A stretch of DNA of 64,000 nt, from NCBI RefSeq assembly GCF_011617245.1, contig NZ_CP050152.1, forward strand, positions 3,710,503-3,774,502. The letters run 5' to 3'. Of the stretch, positions 1 to 8,599 are shown piece after piece (within the stretch, counting starts at the first letter, position 1; every line of letters starts with the position of its first letter). Source of the stretch: Brevibacterium atlanticum. GTDB taxonomy: Bacteria; Actinomycetota; Actinomycetes; Actinomycetales; Brevibacteriaceae. A program made the position numbers and the translations under genes. Below the pieces are notes generated by a model. It ran no database searches and was not told where the DNA came from. It was given only the letters and a program-made list of their open reading frames with translations.

Positions 1-1215
1 CTGTTCGGACTCTTCCTCGTCGGAGGGGTCGCCGGCCTCGAACAGGTGCCGATCGCCTTCGTCAGCCAGCTGGAGAGCTATTCTCTCGTCGCAGCGCCCA
101 TGTATATCCTCCTCGGCGAGATCCTTGCCGTCGGCGGCCTGGGGCAGGCGATCTTCCGGGCCGCACATGCCTGGCTGGCCAGAATCCCCGGCGGCCTCGC
201 TTTGGCCTCGGTGGGGTCGTCGACGGTCTTCGGCGCGATGTCGGGAGTCTCGATCTCCTCCGTGGCGGTCGTCGGTCGCATGGCCGTTCCCGAGATGCTG
301 CGACGCGGGTACAACCCAGGTTTCGCATCCGGATCGGTCGTCGCCTCTGGCGCGCTGGCGATGCTCATCCCGCCGAGCCTCATGTTCATCCTCTACTCGT
401 CCATCAGCGGCGCGAGCGTCGGCCAGCTTTTCGCCGGAGGGCTCATTCCCGGGCTGCTGCTGGCCGTGCTGATGATGGGCTTCGTCGTCCTCGCTGCGAC
501 TCTGAAGAAGGATCTGGCTCCGCGAACGACTGAAACCGTGTCGTGGTCGACCCGCCTCAGTGCACTGTGGAAGATCGCCCCGGCCCTCGTGCTCATCCTC
601 ATCGTGCTCGGTTCGATCTACACGGGAATCGCCACCGCCACCGAGGCGGCCGCCATCGGTGCGATCGGTGCTGCCCTCATCGTCGGCCTCATCGACCGGG
701 CGCTGACCTGGACGAACATCAAGAGGATCCTCGTGGAGACGACGAAGATCTCCGGCAGCCTGCTCATCATCGTCGGCGCCGCGTTCGCGTTCACCCAGCT
801 CCTCGTCGTCGTTCGCGCCCCCGAGGTCCTCACCGGTGCCGTGGGTGATCTGAGCCTGCCGCCGACGCTCATCGCCATCATCGTCCTGCTCATAATCGCG
901 CTGCTCGGCTGCTTGGTCGATGCCGCGTCGCTGCTGCTCGTGGTCACCCCGATCGTCCTGCCGATCTTCGAAGCGCTGGGCTATGATCCGATCTGGGTGG
1001 GTGTCATCCTCGTCGTGACACTGGAGACCGCAGTGATCACGCCTCCCGTGGGACTCAATCTGTACACGATGAAGTCTGTCGTGCCCGAACTCGACATCGG
1101 CGACATCGTCAAGGGAGCGGTACCCTATCTGTTCATCGAGTTCGCCCTCATCGTGCTGCTCGTCTGCGTCCCGGCGATCGTCACCTGGTTCCCGAGCATC
1201 GCGGCGGCGACGTAG
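1..1215 (+). CDS. TRAP transporter large permease (DctM family), 5' truncated
   Basis: Large membrane subunit of a tripartite ATP-independent periplasmic (TRAP) transporter, which uses a sodium or proton gradient to import organic acids delivered by a binding protein. The reading frame is open from base 1, so the true start lies left of the window and 404 residues are visible. The family is usually about 430 residues, so little is missing. The protein is almost entirely hydrophobic helices. It carries the family stretch with PEM, RRGY and LIPPSLMFILY, and ends in two further membrane segments. The substrate cannot be read from this subunit. The small permease and binding protein would be expected just upstream, outside the window. 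Confidence 0.9.
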   Translation: MFGLFLVGGVAGLEQVPIAFVSQLESYSLVAAPMYILLGEILAVGGLGQAIFRAAHAWLARIPGGLALASVGSSTVFGAMSGVSISSVAVVGRMAVPEMLRRGYNPGFASGSVVASGALAMLIPPSLMFILYSSISGASVGQLFAGGLIPGLLLAVLMMGFVVLAATLKKDLAPRTTETVSWSTRLSALWKIAPALVLILIVLGSIYTGIATATEAAAIGAIGAALIVGLIDRALTWTNIKRILVETTKISGSLLIIVGAAFAFTQLLVVVRAPEVLTGAVGDLSLPPTLIAIIVLLIIALLGCLVDAASLLLVVTPIVLPIFEALGYDPIWVGVILVVTLETAVITPPVGLNLYTMKSVVPELDIGDIVKGAVPYLFIEFALIVLLVCVPAIVTWFPSIAAAT

Positions 1216-1314
1216 AGCCTGGAGCGCTGCGACTGAGGGCCGGACAGCAGAACGCCCCATTGGCAGCACAACGCCCCGACAGCACGAAACCGCCCCGTCC
1301 GCGTCACTGCATAC

Positions 1315-1328
1315 CGTTGCAACGGTGT
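1315..1328. repeat. Perfect 14-bp palindrome ACCGTTGCAACGGT in an intergenic repeat-like region
   Basis: The gap after the TRAP gene (1216-1445) holds no gene. It contains the palindrome ACCGTTGCAACGGT, preceded at 1240-1300 by three imperfect units of the type GCAGAACGCCCC / GCACAACGCCCC / GCACGAAACCGCCCC. A diverged relative of the whole arrangement, reversed, lies at about 37650-37716. It could be a dispersed intergenic element or a weak terminator. There is no T tract. Confidence 0.4.
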
Positions 1329-1445
1329 GAGGTGACGCTGACGGGGCGTGATACCCGAGCAGCTGCAGGAGTTAGCGACAACGAGGTGTGAGACTCTCGC
1401 AGCTCGAGGAGCCGTCAGCGGCGGAGCGCAGCGCTCCAGCCAGAT

Positions 1446-2015
1446 TCAGGCGTCGAAGCGCTGACCCTCGGGCTTCGAAGGCATGAGGCACAGGACCAGA
1501 ATGACGGCTCCGCCGACCCCCGTGAGCCAGATCAGGAGCAGCAGCGCAGAGAAGCCGGCGTCATGGAAACGGCGAGCGGCAACGGAGATAAGCGGAAGGA
1601 TCGTTCCCAACACTACGACGGCGAACAGAATCCCGCCGATGCTCATGAGCGCGATGGCACCGCCAGAGGGAGTCGGATTGTAGGGATCCGCAGACGCCGA
1701 AACCGACATCATCACGATTCCGACGATCAGCAGAATATAGGGAATCAGCCCGGCGAGGATCAGGAACAGGTAGGAGAACCAGAACTCGCTGCGCGAGGCG
1801 CGTCCGGAGAACTTCGCGTAGTTCTTGAAGAAGCGCTTGACCGCCTGACCGAACTTCGCACCATAGAGCGGAAGGGAGAGGTCGTCGGGGCTGGACGCAC
1901 CGAGCGGTGCTCCACCGTAGCCCGGTCCGCCGTATCCGGGGGCGCCGGCGCCTGGCATTCCTTGGCCGGGAGCTCCGGGCCCTGAGTTGTATGCTGCGTT
2001 CGCGTCGTAGGACAT
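1446..2015 (-). CDS. DUF805 family membrane protein
   Basis: Small integral membrane protein of unknown function, 189 residues. Residues 1-45 are Gly/Pro/Ala-rich (repeated PGYGG-like units), probably a flexible cytoplasmic tail. An amphipathic segment with the DUF805 signature follows (FKNYAKFSGRASRSEFWF), then about four membrane helices and the closing family motif AARRFHDAGFSALL near residue 150. The ATG is preceded by a GAAGG ribosome site. It stands alone between the TRAP gene (opposite strand) and the MFS terminator. The family is widespread in bacteria, and nothing here points to a specific role. Confidence 0.85.
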   Translation of the reverse strand: MSYDANAAYNSGPGAPGQGMPGAGAPGYGGPGYGGAPLGASSPDDLSLPLYGAKFGQAVKRFFKNYAKFSGRASRSEFWFSYLFLILAGLIPYILLIVGIVMMSVSASADPYNPTPSGGAIALMSIGGILFAVVVLGTILPLISVAARRFHDAGFSALLLLIWLTGVGGAVILVLCLMPSKPEGQRFDA

Positions 2016-2193
2016 GATGGCCTTCGTTTTCGGGAATGAGTCTGTCGTGAGCTTCCTGCAGCAGCGGACCGGAAGTTCTCAGCCGCTTGGCAGGTAGCGC
2101 GATATCAATTCTGCACTACTCTTCCCTGTTCTGCAGACTTTCCCCGTGCCAGATCTGCAACACAGGCACCAACGTACCCTGCGCATGAGCCGA

Positions 2194-2224
2194 CGGCGCC
2201 CGAGGAGTATCTCCTCGGGCGCCG
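2194..2224 (-). terminator. Hairpin downstream of the MFS gene
   Basis: A 14-bp perfect stem (2194-2207 with 2211-2224) with a 3-base loop lies 18 bases beyond the stop of the minus-strand MFS gene. There is no clear T run, which is common in high-GC actinobacteria. The rest of 2016-2241 shows no gene. Confidence 0.6.
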
Positions 2225-2241
2225 ATCCGAAACGGTTGTGC

Positions 2242-3540
2242 TCAGGCGTCTCCGCCGGTCAGCGCGTAGGCTTCGTCGACCGGCGTCTCGTCGATGTGGC
2301 CATCGACGCGGCGCAGCGCCTTCCAGCCGATCGAGAGGACGACGACCGAGAGCAGGACCACTCCGGCACCGAAGAGGTACGGGGCTCCGGCGCTGATCGA
2401 TTCGGACACGGAGCCCGCAACGATCGGGGCCACGGCACCACCGACGAAGCGCACACCGGAGTAGGTGCCCGAGGCGACGGGGCGGGGCAGGTCGCTGACC
2501 TCCATGGCCGATTCGGTGAACACGGTGTTGAGCACACCGAGCAGCATGCCGGCAATGACGATGCAGACGACGAGGCCCGTAAGGGATTCGACGAGGAACG
2601 ACATCACACCGAGCAGAACCGCGAGCGCGACGAGGGTGACGATGAGGCTGCGACGACGTCCCATCCGCTTGGTCAGCAGGGGAGCGCCGAACACCGAGGT
2701 GATCGCCACGCAGATGCCCCAGCCGAAGAACACGTAGCCGAGTCCCATGGCGCCGAAGTTCTCGATGCCCATCTTCGCGGCAGCCTCCTCGACGGGGAAC
2801 GGGCTGTAGGCGAGCAGGATGAAGAAGCCGAAGTTGTACATCAGCGCGGAGACACCGAGCACCGCCACGCCTGGGCGGGCCAGTGCGCGGAAGGTCGCGC
2901 TGAGCTTGATCGGCTCAGCGGAAGCTCCGTTCGAACTCGTTCCTCCCGGCAGCAGCACGACGATGGCGATGAAGCCGATGGCCATGAGGACCGCGGTGCC
3001 GAAGAACGGTCCGCGCCACGAGATGCCGCCGAGCAGTCCACCGAGCAGCGGGCCGGTGGCGATGCCGACGCCGAGAGCCGCCTCGTAGAGGATGATCGCC
3101 TTCTCAGCGCCACCGGAGGCAGCGCCGACGATCGTCGACAGGGCGGTGGAGATGAAGAGCGCGTTGCCCAGCCCCCAACCGGCGCGGAAGCCGATGATCT
3201 GGTCGACGGAGCCGGAGAACCCGGCGAGCGCGGAGAACGCGACGATGAGGATGAGACCGACGAGCAGCGTGGTCTTCGCGCCGATGCGCGAGGACAGGTA
3301 GCTGGTGAAGAACATCATGCCGCCGGTGATGAACAGGTAGCTGGTGAACAGCAGCATCGACTGGGCGGGCGTGGCGTCGAGTTCGGCCGAGATCGCGGGC
3401 AGGATCGGGTCGACGAGGCCGATGCCCATGAACGCGATGACCGCGGCGAAGGCTACAGCCCAGACGGCTCGCGGCTGATGCAGAATCGACGCCGATCCGC
3501 CGTCGTCCGGCGCTGTTTCGTTCTCTGTTGACGCTCTCAT
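2242..3540 (-). CDS. MFS transporter, drug-efflux type, MarR-linked
   Basis: Major facilitator with twelve predicted membrane helices, 432 residues, probably a proton-coupled exporter of small toxic compounds (family inference). The chosen ATG begins MRASTEN. The frame stays open 70 codons further upstream, but that part overlaps the marR gene and encodes an Arg/Pro-rich shadow. The first helix carries FMGIGLVDPILPAIS, and the loop between helices 2 and 3 carries SSRIGAKTTLL, the usual MFS motif A region. It lies 61 bases downstream of a MarR regulator on the same strand, the common layout of a self-regulated efflux pair in which ligand binding relieves repression. Confidence 0.85.
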   Translation of the reverse strand: MRASTENETAPDDGGSASILHQPRAVWAVAFAAVIAFMGIGLVDPILPAISAELDATPAQSMLLFTSYLFITGGMMFFTSYLSSRIGAKTTLLVGLILIVAFSALAGFSGSVDQIIGFRAGWGLGNALFISTALSTIVGAASGGAEKAIILYEAALGVGIATGPLLGGLLGGISWRGPFFGTAVLMAIGFIAIVVLLPGGTSSNGASAEPIKLSATFRALARPGVAVLGVSALMYNFGFFILLAYSPFPVEEAAAKMGIENFGAMGLGYVFFGWGICVAITSVFGAPLLTKRMGRRRSLIVTLVALAVLLGVMSFLVESLTGLVVCIVIAGMLLGVLNTVFTESAMEVSDLPRPVASGTYSGVRFVGGAVAPIVAGSVSESISAGAPYLFGAGVVLLSVVVLSIGWKALRRVDGHIDETPVDEAYALTGGDA

Positions 3541-3601
3541 GCGGTGTCCGCGACCTCTTTCCTGTGGTGCAGTGTGTGGTTCAGTGGTTGTCGCGCCCGG
3601 T

Positions 3602-4138
3602 TCAGGCGGGCTCGACGTCTGTGGATCCGGCGCCGTCCGACGCAGTGCCGTCCAATACGGTGTCTCCGACCGCATTCTGGGGCCCGGCGTCGTCGATCCC
3701 ATCGACCGGGTGACGGTCCTTGAGGAAGGCCGACACGAGGCCGAGCGCATGATCGACGCTCAGCCGCTCCTCGGGCGAGAGGGATTCGAAGTAGGGCTCC
3801 ATCTGGTCGATCATGATCGAACGGTTCTCGGCCAGTCGCTCCCGTCCGGCGTCGGTGAGCGAGAACTGCGACGCCCGCCCGTCGGTCGGACTCGCCTCTC
3901 GGAGCACGAGTCCGGCTTCCTCGAGTCGCGCGAGGAGTTTCGTCGCCGCCGGCTGCGAGCTCAGATACCCTTGCGCGAAATGGCCGACGCGAACAGGCTG
4001 ATACTGCTCGACGACGGCGAGCGCCCGCAGGGCCGCCAAGGAACTCTCGTTGCCGATCACGCGTCGAAACGCTCTGGTCAGGCGAGAGGACACGACGACG
4101 AGTCGCGAGACGAGCTCTGCCGAATTCACATCATCCAT
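3602..4138 (-). CDS. MarR family transcriptional regulator
   Basis: Winged-helix repressor of 178 residues. The MarR domain spans about residues 10-145. The recognition region reads YLSSQPAATKLLARLEEAGLVLREASPTDGRA, and the DGRA wing is typical of the family. The last ~30 residues are a low-complexity Asp/Gly/Ala tail that is not part of the fold. It is first in an apparent two-gene unit with the downstream MFS exporter, so it most likely controls that gene and itself. The mRNA looks leaderless, because a TATAAA hexamer ends exactly 6 bases before the ATG. Confidence 0.85.
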   Translation of the reverse strand: MDDVNSAELVSRLVVVSSRLTRAFRRVIGNESSLAALRALAVVEQYQPVRVGHFAQGYLSSQPAATKLLARLEEAGLVLREASPTDGRASQFSLTDAGRERLAENRSIMIDQMEPYFESLSPEERLSVDHALGLVSAFLKDRHPVDGIDDAGPQNAVGDTVLDGTASDGAGSTDVEPA

Positions 4139-4144
4139 AACTCA

Positions 4145-4174
4145 TTTATATACCCAGGTTATGCAGTTTCGCAA
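4145..4174 (-). promoter_or_regulatory. Candidate promoter of marR-MFS
   Basis: On the minus strand, TTGCGA (4169-4174) and TATAAA (4145-4150) are separated by 18 bases. The -10 box ends six bases before the marR ATG, implying a leaderless transcript. A short inverted repeat (CATAAC at 4136-4141, GTTATG at 4158-4163) spans the -10 region and the start codon and could be the MarR operator. This is inferred from sequence only. Confidence 0.5.
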
Positions 4175-4298
4175 CCGCTCCCACCCCGCATCCCCTCCAG
4201 TCGCACGTCCGAAACTCCCCGACCCCACCCACGTGTGTCAGCATGTGACGGACGCCACCACCACCTCGGCGATGGTCGTGCTAACCTGGCCTCACATG

Positions 4299-4418
4299 TT
4301 CCGGGGACGGTGAAATTCCGTACCGGCGGTCATAGTCCGCGACCCGCTCGCATTCGTGCAGGCGGTTGATTCGGTGAGATTCCGAAACCGACAGTCAGAG
4401 TCTGGATGGGAGGAGCAT
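4299..4418 (+). ncRNA. FMN riboswitch (RFN element)
   Basis: Aptamer that senses flavin mononucleotide and lowers expression of riboflavin genes. All conserved blocks are present in order: GGTGAAATTCC (4309-4319), ACCGGCGGT (4322-4330), AGTCCGCGAC (4334-4343), a variable arm, GGTGAGATTCCG (4373-4384), ACCGACAGT, and AGTCTGGATGGGAGGAG (4398-4414). It lies about 120 bases before ribD. The expression platform is the hairpin at 4507-4535. Confidence 0.96.
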
Positions 4419-4506
4419 GGTGGCCTCGGCCGCTGTGTTTCGGTGCATTCGACCGCACCGTCGCACGCATCCGAGACACCCTGATGGTTGCACCCGCAAT
4501 ATCCTC

Positions 4507-4535
4507 CCTCCCGGCGACGGCTCGGGAGGTTTTTT
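4507..4535 (+). terminator. Riboswitch-controlled intrinsic terminator overlapping the ribD ribosome site
   Basis: A perfect 7-bp stem CCTCCCG (4507-4513) / CGGGAGG (4523-4529) with a 9-base loop is followed directly by six T (4530-4535). This is a textbook Rho-independent terminator and is rare in this GC-rich window. The ATG of ribD follows one base later at 4537. The 3' arm, CGGGAGG, is also the only good Shine-Dalgarno sequence for ribD. The hairpin would therefore both end transcription and hide the ribosome site when FMN is bound. Confidence 0.9.
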
Positions 4536-4536
4536 C

Positions 4537-5613
4537 ATGGGCGCGGAGTTCACGGCCCCAGCGGAGTTCACCGAACTCGAATCCACGGCGATGACCGCCG
4601 CCCTCGAGGCTGCCCGCGAGGGCGTCCGTGGGGCGAATCCGCTGGTGGGCGCCGCAATACTGACCGCAGATGGGCAGATCGTGACCGGCCATCACGCCGG
4701 CGCCGGCACTGCCCACGCCGAGGTGGACGTCATCACCACCGCCCACGACCTCGACATCGATCTGGCCGCCTCGACGCTGTTCGTCACGCTCGAGCCCTGC
4801 TCCCACCAGGGGCGGACCGGGCCGTGCACCGAGGCGATCATCAACGCCGAGATCCCCTCCGTCGTCTTCGCCGCCGACGACCCGAATCCGGTGGCCGCCG
4901 GCGGCGGGCAGACCCTCGCCGAGGCGGGGCTGAGCGTCCGTTCGGGCCTGCACCGGGAGGACTCCCGCGCCCTCAACGACCGGTGGGCAGCCGCCACCGC
5001 CGAGTCCCGCCCCTTCATCACGGTGAAGATCGCGCAGAGTCTTGACGGCGGTGTCGCCGCCGCCGACGGAACGAGCCGGTGGATCACCTCGGCCGAGTCT
5101 CGGGCGCACGCCCATGAGGTCCGCTCCCGCGTCGATGCCATCCTCGTCGGCACGGGTACGGCGTTGGCCGACGATCCCCGGCTCAATGCCCGCGGCGCCG
5201 ACGGGTCAGCTCTGCCGCACCAGCCTCGACCCGTCGTACTCGGCACATCGGAGCTGCCGGCCGAGTCCTTCCTCGCACTCAACCCCGACACCCTGCAGCT
5301 GCGCACACATGACGTGGGCGAAGCGCTCGACCGTCTGTTCGCCGAGGGTGTGCGGCACGTCCTCGTCGAAGGAGGACCGCGCATCCTCGGGTCCTTCTTC
5401 TCAGCCGGAGTGGTCGACGAAGTCTTCTGCTATCAGGCGCCCCTGCTCATCGGGCCGGGCCGTCGCAGCGTCGAGGGCCTCGACATCGCCACTCTCAGCG
5501 ATGCCCTGCGACTGGTCCCCGACGACACCGAGGTGCCCGCAGTCTCTCGCCTCGGTCCTGACTTTCTGCTCCACTTCGCCACGGAGAACCCGCGGACCAC
5601 CACTCACCACTGA
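4537..5613 (+). CDS. ribD: Bifunctional riboflavin deaminase/reductase RibD
   Basis: Performs the second and third steps of riboflavin synthesis: deamination of the pyrimidine from GTP, then NADPH reduction of its ribose. It has 358 residues. The N-terminal CMP/dCMP-type deaminase has HAE at residues 60-62 (zinc His and catalytic Glu) and the paired zinc cysteines in EPCSHQGRTGPC (88, 97). The C-terminal RibD reductase starts near residue 150 (ITVKIAQSLDGG, then TGTALADDPRLNAR and VLVEGGPRILGSF). The start at 4537 directly after the terminator is preferred. The frame is open back to an ATG at 4417, but that would place coding sequence through the terminator. It is first gene of the riboflavin operon and 16 bases from ribE. 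Confidence 0.95.
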   Translation: MGAEFTAPAEFTELESTAMTAALEAAREGVRGANPLVGAAILTADGQIVTGHHAGAGTAHAEVDVITTAHDLDIDLAASTLFVTLEPCSHQGRTGPCTEAIINAEIPSVVFAADDPNPVAAGGGQTLAEAGLSVRSGLHREDSRALNDRWAAATAESRPFITVKIAQSLDGGVAAADGTSRWITSAESRAHAHEVRSRVDAILVGTGTALADDPRLNARGADGSALPHQPRPVVLGTSELPAESFLALNPDTLQLRTHDVGEALDRLFAEGVRHVLVEGGPRILGSFFSAGVVDEVFCYQAPLLIGPGRRSVEGLDIATLSDALRLVPDDTEVPAVSRLGPDFLLHFATENPRTTTHH

Positions 5614-5629
5614 AACACTACGGAGGCAC

Positions 5630-6358
5630 ATGTTCACCGGAATCATCGAAGGACTCGGCACCGTCGAGGCCATCGACCACACGAACGACTCGGCCGTGAT
5701 CACCATCGACGCGGGCGAACTCGTCGCCGATCTCGACCTCGGCGGATCCCTCGCCGTCAACGGAGTCTGCCTGACCTCGACACGGAGGGCCGCCTCGGCG
5801 AATCCGGGTCACTTCACCGCCGAGGTGATGGGCGAGACCCTGCGCCTGACGGGGCTGGGCACCCTGACCACGGGAGACCGGGTCAACCTCGAACGCTGCA
5901 TCCCCGCCTCGGGGCGCTTCGACGGCCACGTCGTCCAGGGCCACGTCGACGGACGCGGCGAACTCGTCGACCGCATCGACCGCGCCGACTGGTCGACGCT
6001 GCGCATCGCGATCCCCACCGAGCTCGCTCCGCTGACTGCGGTCAAGGGATCCATCGCCCTCAACGGAGTGTCCCTGACTCTGACCGCGGTGTCCGAACCC
6101 AGCGAGGAAGCCGCCTGGGTCGAGGTCGGACTCATCCCGGCCACCCTGGCCCACACGACGTTCGGCGAACTCGAGGTCGGCGCGGCCGTGAACATCGAGG
6201 TCGACGTGCTCGCGAAGTACACCGCGCGCCTCCTGTCCTTCCGCGTCGGCGACGACGCCCAGACCGACTCCGGGGTCCCCGCCGACCCCGGCCCCACCTC
6301 GGCGAACTCATCAACGCCGACGCACAATCGCACACAGCAAGGAGCCGATCATGACTGA
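5630..6358 (+). CDS. ribE: Riboflavin synthase alpha subunit
   Basis: Dismutates two molecules of 6,7-dimethyl-8-ribityllumazine to riboflavin plus the pyrimidine precursor, the last pathway step. It has 242 residues. Two tandem lumazine-binding barrels are visible. The first opens with MFTGIIEGLG and has GSLAVNGVCLT. The second has GHVVQGHVDG and GSIALNGVSLT. The family is normally about 200-215 residues. The extra ~30 at the C-terminus are Thr/Ser/Pro-rich and probably disordered. The CGGAGG ribosome site (5621-5626) is 3 bases from the start. The stop overlaps the ribBA start by 8 bases, suggesting coupled translation. Confidence 0.95.
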   Translation: MFTGIIEGLGTVEAIDHTNDSAVITIDAGELVADLDLGGSLAVNGVCLTSTRRAASANPGHFTAEVMGETLRLTGLGTLTTGDRVNLERCIPASGRFDGHVVQGHVDGRGELVDRIDRADWSTLRIAIPTELAPLTAVKGSIALNGVSLTLTAVSEPSEEAAWVEVGLIPATLAHTTFGELEVGAAVNIEVDVLAKYTARLLSFRVGDDAQTDSGVPADPGPTSANSSTPTHNRTQQGADHD

Positions 6359-7814
6359 TTCTCTCGCTCACGCCAGCCGCCTCGACCCGATCGAGAAGGC
6401 GATTGCCGCCTTCGCCGCGGGCAGGCCCATCCTCGTCGTCGACGATGAGGACCGAGAGAACGAAGGCGACCTCATCATGGCCGCCGAGTTCGCCGACGCG
6501 GACACGATGGGCTTCTTCGTCCGGTACACTTCGGGCGTCATCTGCGCCCCGATGACCGGCGACCGCGCCGCCGCGCTGCAGCTGCCGCCGATGGTTCTCG
6601 ACAACGAAGACCCCAAGGGCACCGCGTATACCGTCAGCTGCGATGCCGTGGGCGTGACCACCGGGATCAGCGCCGCCGAACGCGCGCAGACCGGGCGGGT
6701 GCTCGCCGCCGCCGATCCGGTCCCGACGGCGATCTCGCGGCCTGGTCACGTGTTCCCGCTCATCGCGAAGGACGGCGGAGTCCGCGAACGTCCCGGCCAC
6801 ACCGAGGCGGGGGTGGAGTTCGCGCGTCTGGCCGGCGCCCAGCCGGTGGCGATGATCGGCGAGGTGGTCTACGACGACGGATCGATGATGCGCTTCGATG
6901 CGGTCCGCGACTTCGCCGATGCCCATGGGCTGGTCATGGTCTCGATCGAGCAGCTCATCGCGTACCTGGAGGAGCGGGATGCGCGCGGCGAGTCCGCGGA
7001 GACGGTCGGCGCGACGTCGGCGGCGGTTGCCTCGACGGCTGCCTCGGTGGGATCGTCTGCGACCGGATCCCCGGCTGACTCCTCAGCGGCCGGCTCCTCG
7101 GCGCCCTCCTCCGCTCTTTCGACCTCGGGCGACGAGCCCCTGACCACCACGGCCGAGGTTCCTCTGCCCTCGGAGCACGGGAGCCTGCGGGCGCGCGCAT
7201 TCACGATCGACGGGCACGACCACCTCGGCGTGTTCGCGGGGTCTCTCGATTCGACTGTCGACGGACCCGCTCCGCTCGTGCGGGTGCATTCGGAGTGCCT
7301 GACCGGGGATGTCTTCGGTTCGCACCGGTGTGACTGCGGGGAGCAGCTCGACCGGGCGCTCGACCTCATCACCGAGCACGGCGGGGCGGTCATCTATCTC
7401 ACCGGGCATGAGGGGCGCGGGATCGGGCTGAGCAACAAGCTGCGCGCCTACGCTCTGCAGGATCAGGGACGGGACACCGTGGATGCGAATCTCGACCTCG
7501 GATTCGCCGATGACGCGCGCGACTACCGGGCCGCCGCGTCGATTCTGCGCTCGCTCGGGCTCACGCGGATCCGCCTGCTGACGAACAATCCGGCGAAGAC
7601 CGCGGCCGTTGAGGAACTGGGCATTGCCGTCGAGGCGGTCGTGCCGCTCGAGGTCGCGGCGCGTCCGGAGAACACGCACTACCTGGCGACGAAGCGCGAA
7701 CGCATGCACCATGCGCTGACGCTGCCGTCTGTGACGGGCACGCCGGCTTCCGGCATAGACTCCGCCGGCGGGGATTCCTCTCGCAAAGATTCCGCCGGGG
7801 CCGTCGCCAGCTGA
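6351..7814 (+). CDS. ribBA: Bifunctional DHBP synthase / GTP cyclohydrolase II RibBA
   Basis: Supplies both riboflavin precursors. The N-terminal domain (about 1-208) makes 3,4-dihydroxy-2-butanone 4-phosphate from ribulose 5-phosphate and carries the acidic motif DDEDRENEGDLIMAAEF and the RPGHVFPL and RPGHTEAG loops. The C-terminal domain (about 275-465) opens GTP, with the zinc cysteines in SECLTGDVFGSHRCDCGEQL and the catalytic GHEGRGIGL segment. The domains are joined by an unusually long linker of about 65 residues made almost only of Ala, Ser, Gly and Thr, and a similar low-complexity tail follows. Total length is 487 residues. It overlaps ribE by 8 bases. Confidence 0.95.
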   Translation: MTDSLAHASRLDPIEKAIAAFAAGRPILVVDDEDRENEGDLIMAAEFADADTMGFFVRYTSGVICAPMTGDRAAALQLPPMVLDNEDPKGTAYTVSCDAVGVTTGISAAERAQTGRVLAAADPVPTAISRPGHVFPLIAKDGGVRERPGHTEAGVEFARLAGAQPVAMIGEVVYDDGSMMRFDAVRDFADAHGLVMVSIEQLIAYLEERDARGESAETVGATSAAVASTAASVGSSATGSPADSSAAGSSAPSSALSTSGDEPLTTTAEVPLPSEHGSLRARAFTIDGHDHLGVFAGSLDSTVDGPAPLVRVHSECLTGDVFGSHRCDCGEQLDRALDLITEHGGAVIYLTGHEGRGIGLSNKLRAYALQDQGRDTVDANLDLGFADDARDYRAAASILRSLGLTRIRLLTNNPAKTAAVEELGIAVEAVVPLEVAARPENTHYLATKRERMHHALTLPSVTGTPASGIDSAGGDSSRKDSAGAVAS

Positions 7815-7961
7815 GGCGGCGGCTTCCCTTACGGCCGTGCGCCGATTCTGTGTACACCGGCGCACGGACTCGAATCAACGACAACTTCGCACCACGGACG
7901 CATTCGGCCCACCCGAATCGCCACCACCGGCTCTTCCGAGCCCAGAACAAAGGACACCATC

Positions 7962-8432
7962 ATGGCCCACTCCGGAGCACCCGAGCTCACCGTCGATGCC
8001 GCCGACCTGCGCGTCGCCATCGTCGCCGCTTCCTGGCATACCCAGATCATGGACGGACTCGTCGACGGGGCCCAACGCGCCGCCGCCGAGGCCGGTGCCG
8101 ACGCCACCCTCATCCGCGTGCCCGGCAGCTTCGAACTGCCCGTCGCCGCAGCCCGGCTGGCCCCGCACTTCGACGCGGTGGTCGCTCTCGGCGTCGTCAT
8201 CCGCGGCGGCACCCCCCACTTCGACTATGTCTGCCAGGCCGCCACCGACGGCCTCAACCGGGTGGCCATCGACTCCGGCACACCCGTGGGCTTCGGCGTG
8301 CTCACCTGCGACACCGAACAGCAGGGACTCGACCGCGCCGGACTGGAGGGCGCCCAGGAGGACAAAGGCCACGAGGCCATGACCGCGGCCCTCGTCACCG
8401 CGCAGGCGCTGGCGCCGTACTCGCTCGGCTGA
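7962..8432 (+). CDS. ribH: 6,7-dimethyl-8-ribityllumazine synthase
   Basis: Condenses the RibD product with the RibB product to form lumazine, usually as a 60-meric or pentameric shell. It has 156 residues, normal for the family. Motifs in order are the ASWH substrate loop, [28 protein letters not shown] with the catalytic His, and [14 protein letters not shown]. It lies 147 bases after ribBA, the widest gap in the operon. An AAAGGA ribosome site lies 9 bases before the ATG, so it may be read from the riboswitch transcript or have its own promoter. It is last in the operon, and a long hairpin follows. Confidence 0.95.
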   Translation: MAHSGAPELTVDAADLRVAIVAASWHTQIMDGLVDGAQRAAAEAGADATLIRVPGSFELPVAAARLAPHFDAVVALGVVIRGGTPHFDYVCQAATDGLNRVAIDSGTPVGFGVLTCDTEQQGLDRAGLEGAQEDKGHEAMTAALVTAQALAPYSLG

Positions 8433-8506
8433 GGCGGGAAGTCGAAAGTGGGGCCGCGAAGCGGGCTCAGGGGTCTTCTGACCCTCTCCCCTGCTTACCA
8501 GCCGGT

Positions 8507-8562
8507 TAGGTGTGGCGAAAGGTCTGGGATCTCCGTGGATTCCAGACTTTTCGCCACACCTA
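8507..8562. terminator. Long bidirectional hairpin between ribH and poxB
   Basis: The arms TAGGTGTGGCGAAAGGTCTGG (8507-8527) and its complement (8542-8562) form a stem of about 21 bp with one G-U pair and a loop of about 14 bases. It sits between convergent ribH and poxB and probably ends both transcripts. The remainder of 8433-8599 has no gene. The hairpin shares sequence with the one at 53482-53560. Confidence 0.75.
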
Positions 8563-8599
8563 GCTCGCTCATGACCCCGGGCCTGCCCGAACCCCAGCC

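Noticed and set aside
1240-1300. Short repeated units considered as a CRISPR array
   Set aside because: The units are imperfect, under 20 bases, irregularly spaced, and have no spacer structure or cas genes.
2146-3531. Long plus-strand open frame of 461 codons opposite the MFS gene
   Set aside because: The product is His/Asp/Glu/Arg-rich low-complexity sequence typical of the antisense of GC-rich membrane-protein genes. The minus-strand frame is a clear MFS protein.
4417-4536. Upstream ATG extending ribD by 40 codons
   Set aside because: It would lie within the riboswitch and run through the terminator hairpin. The deaminase similarity begins after 4537.
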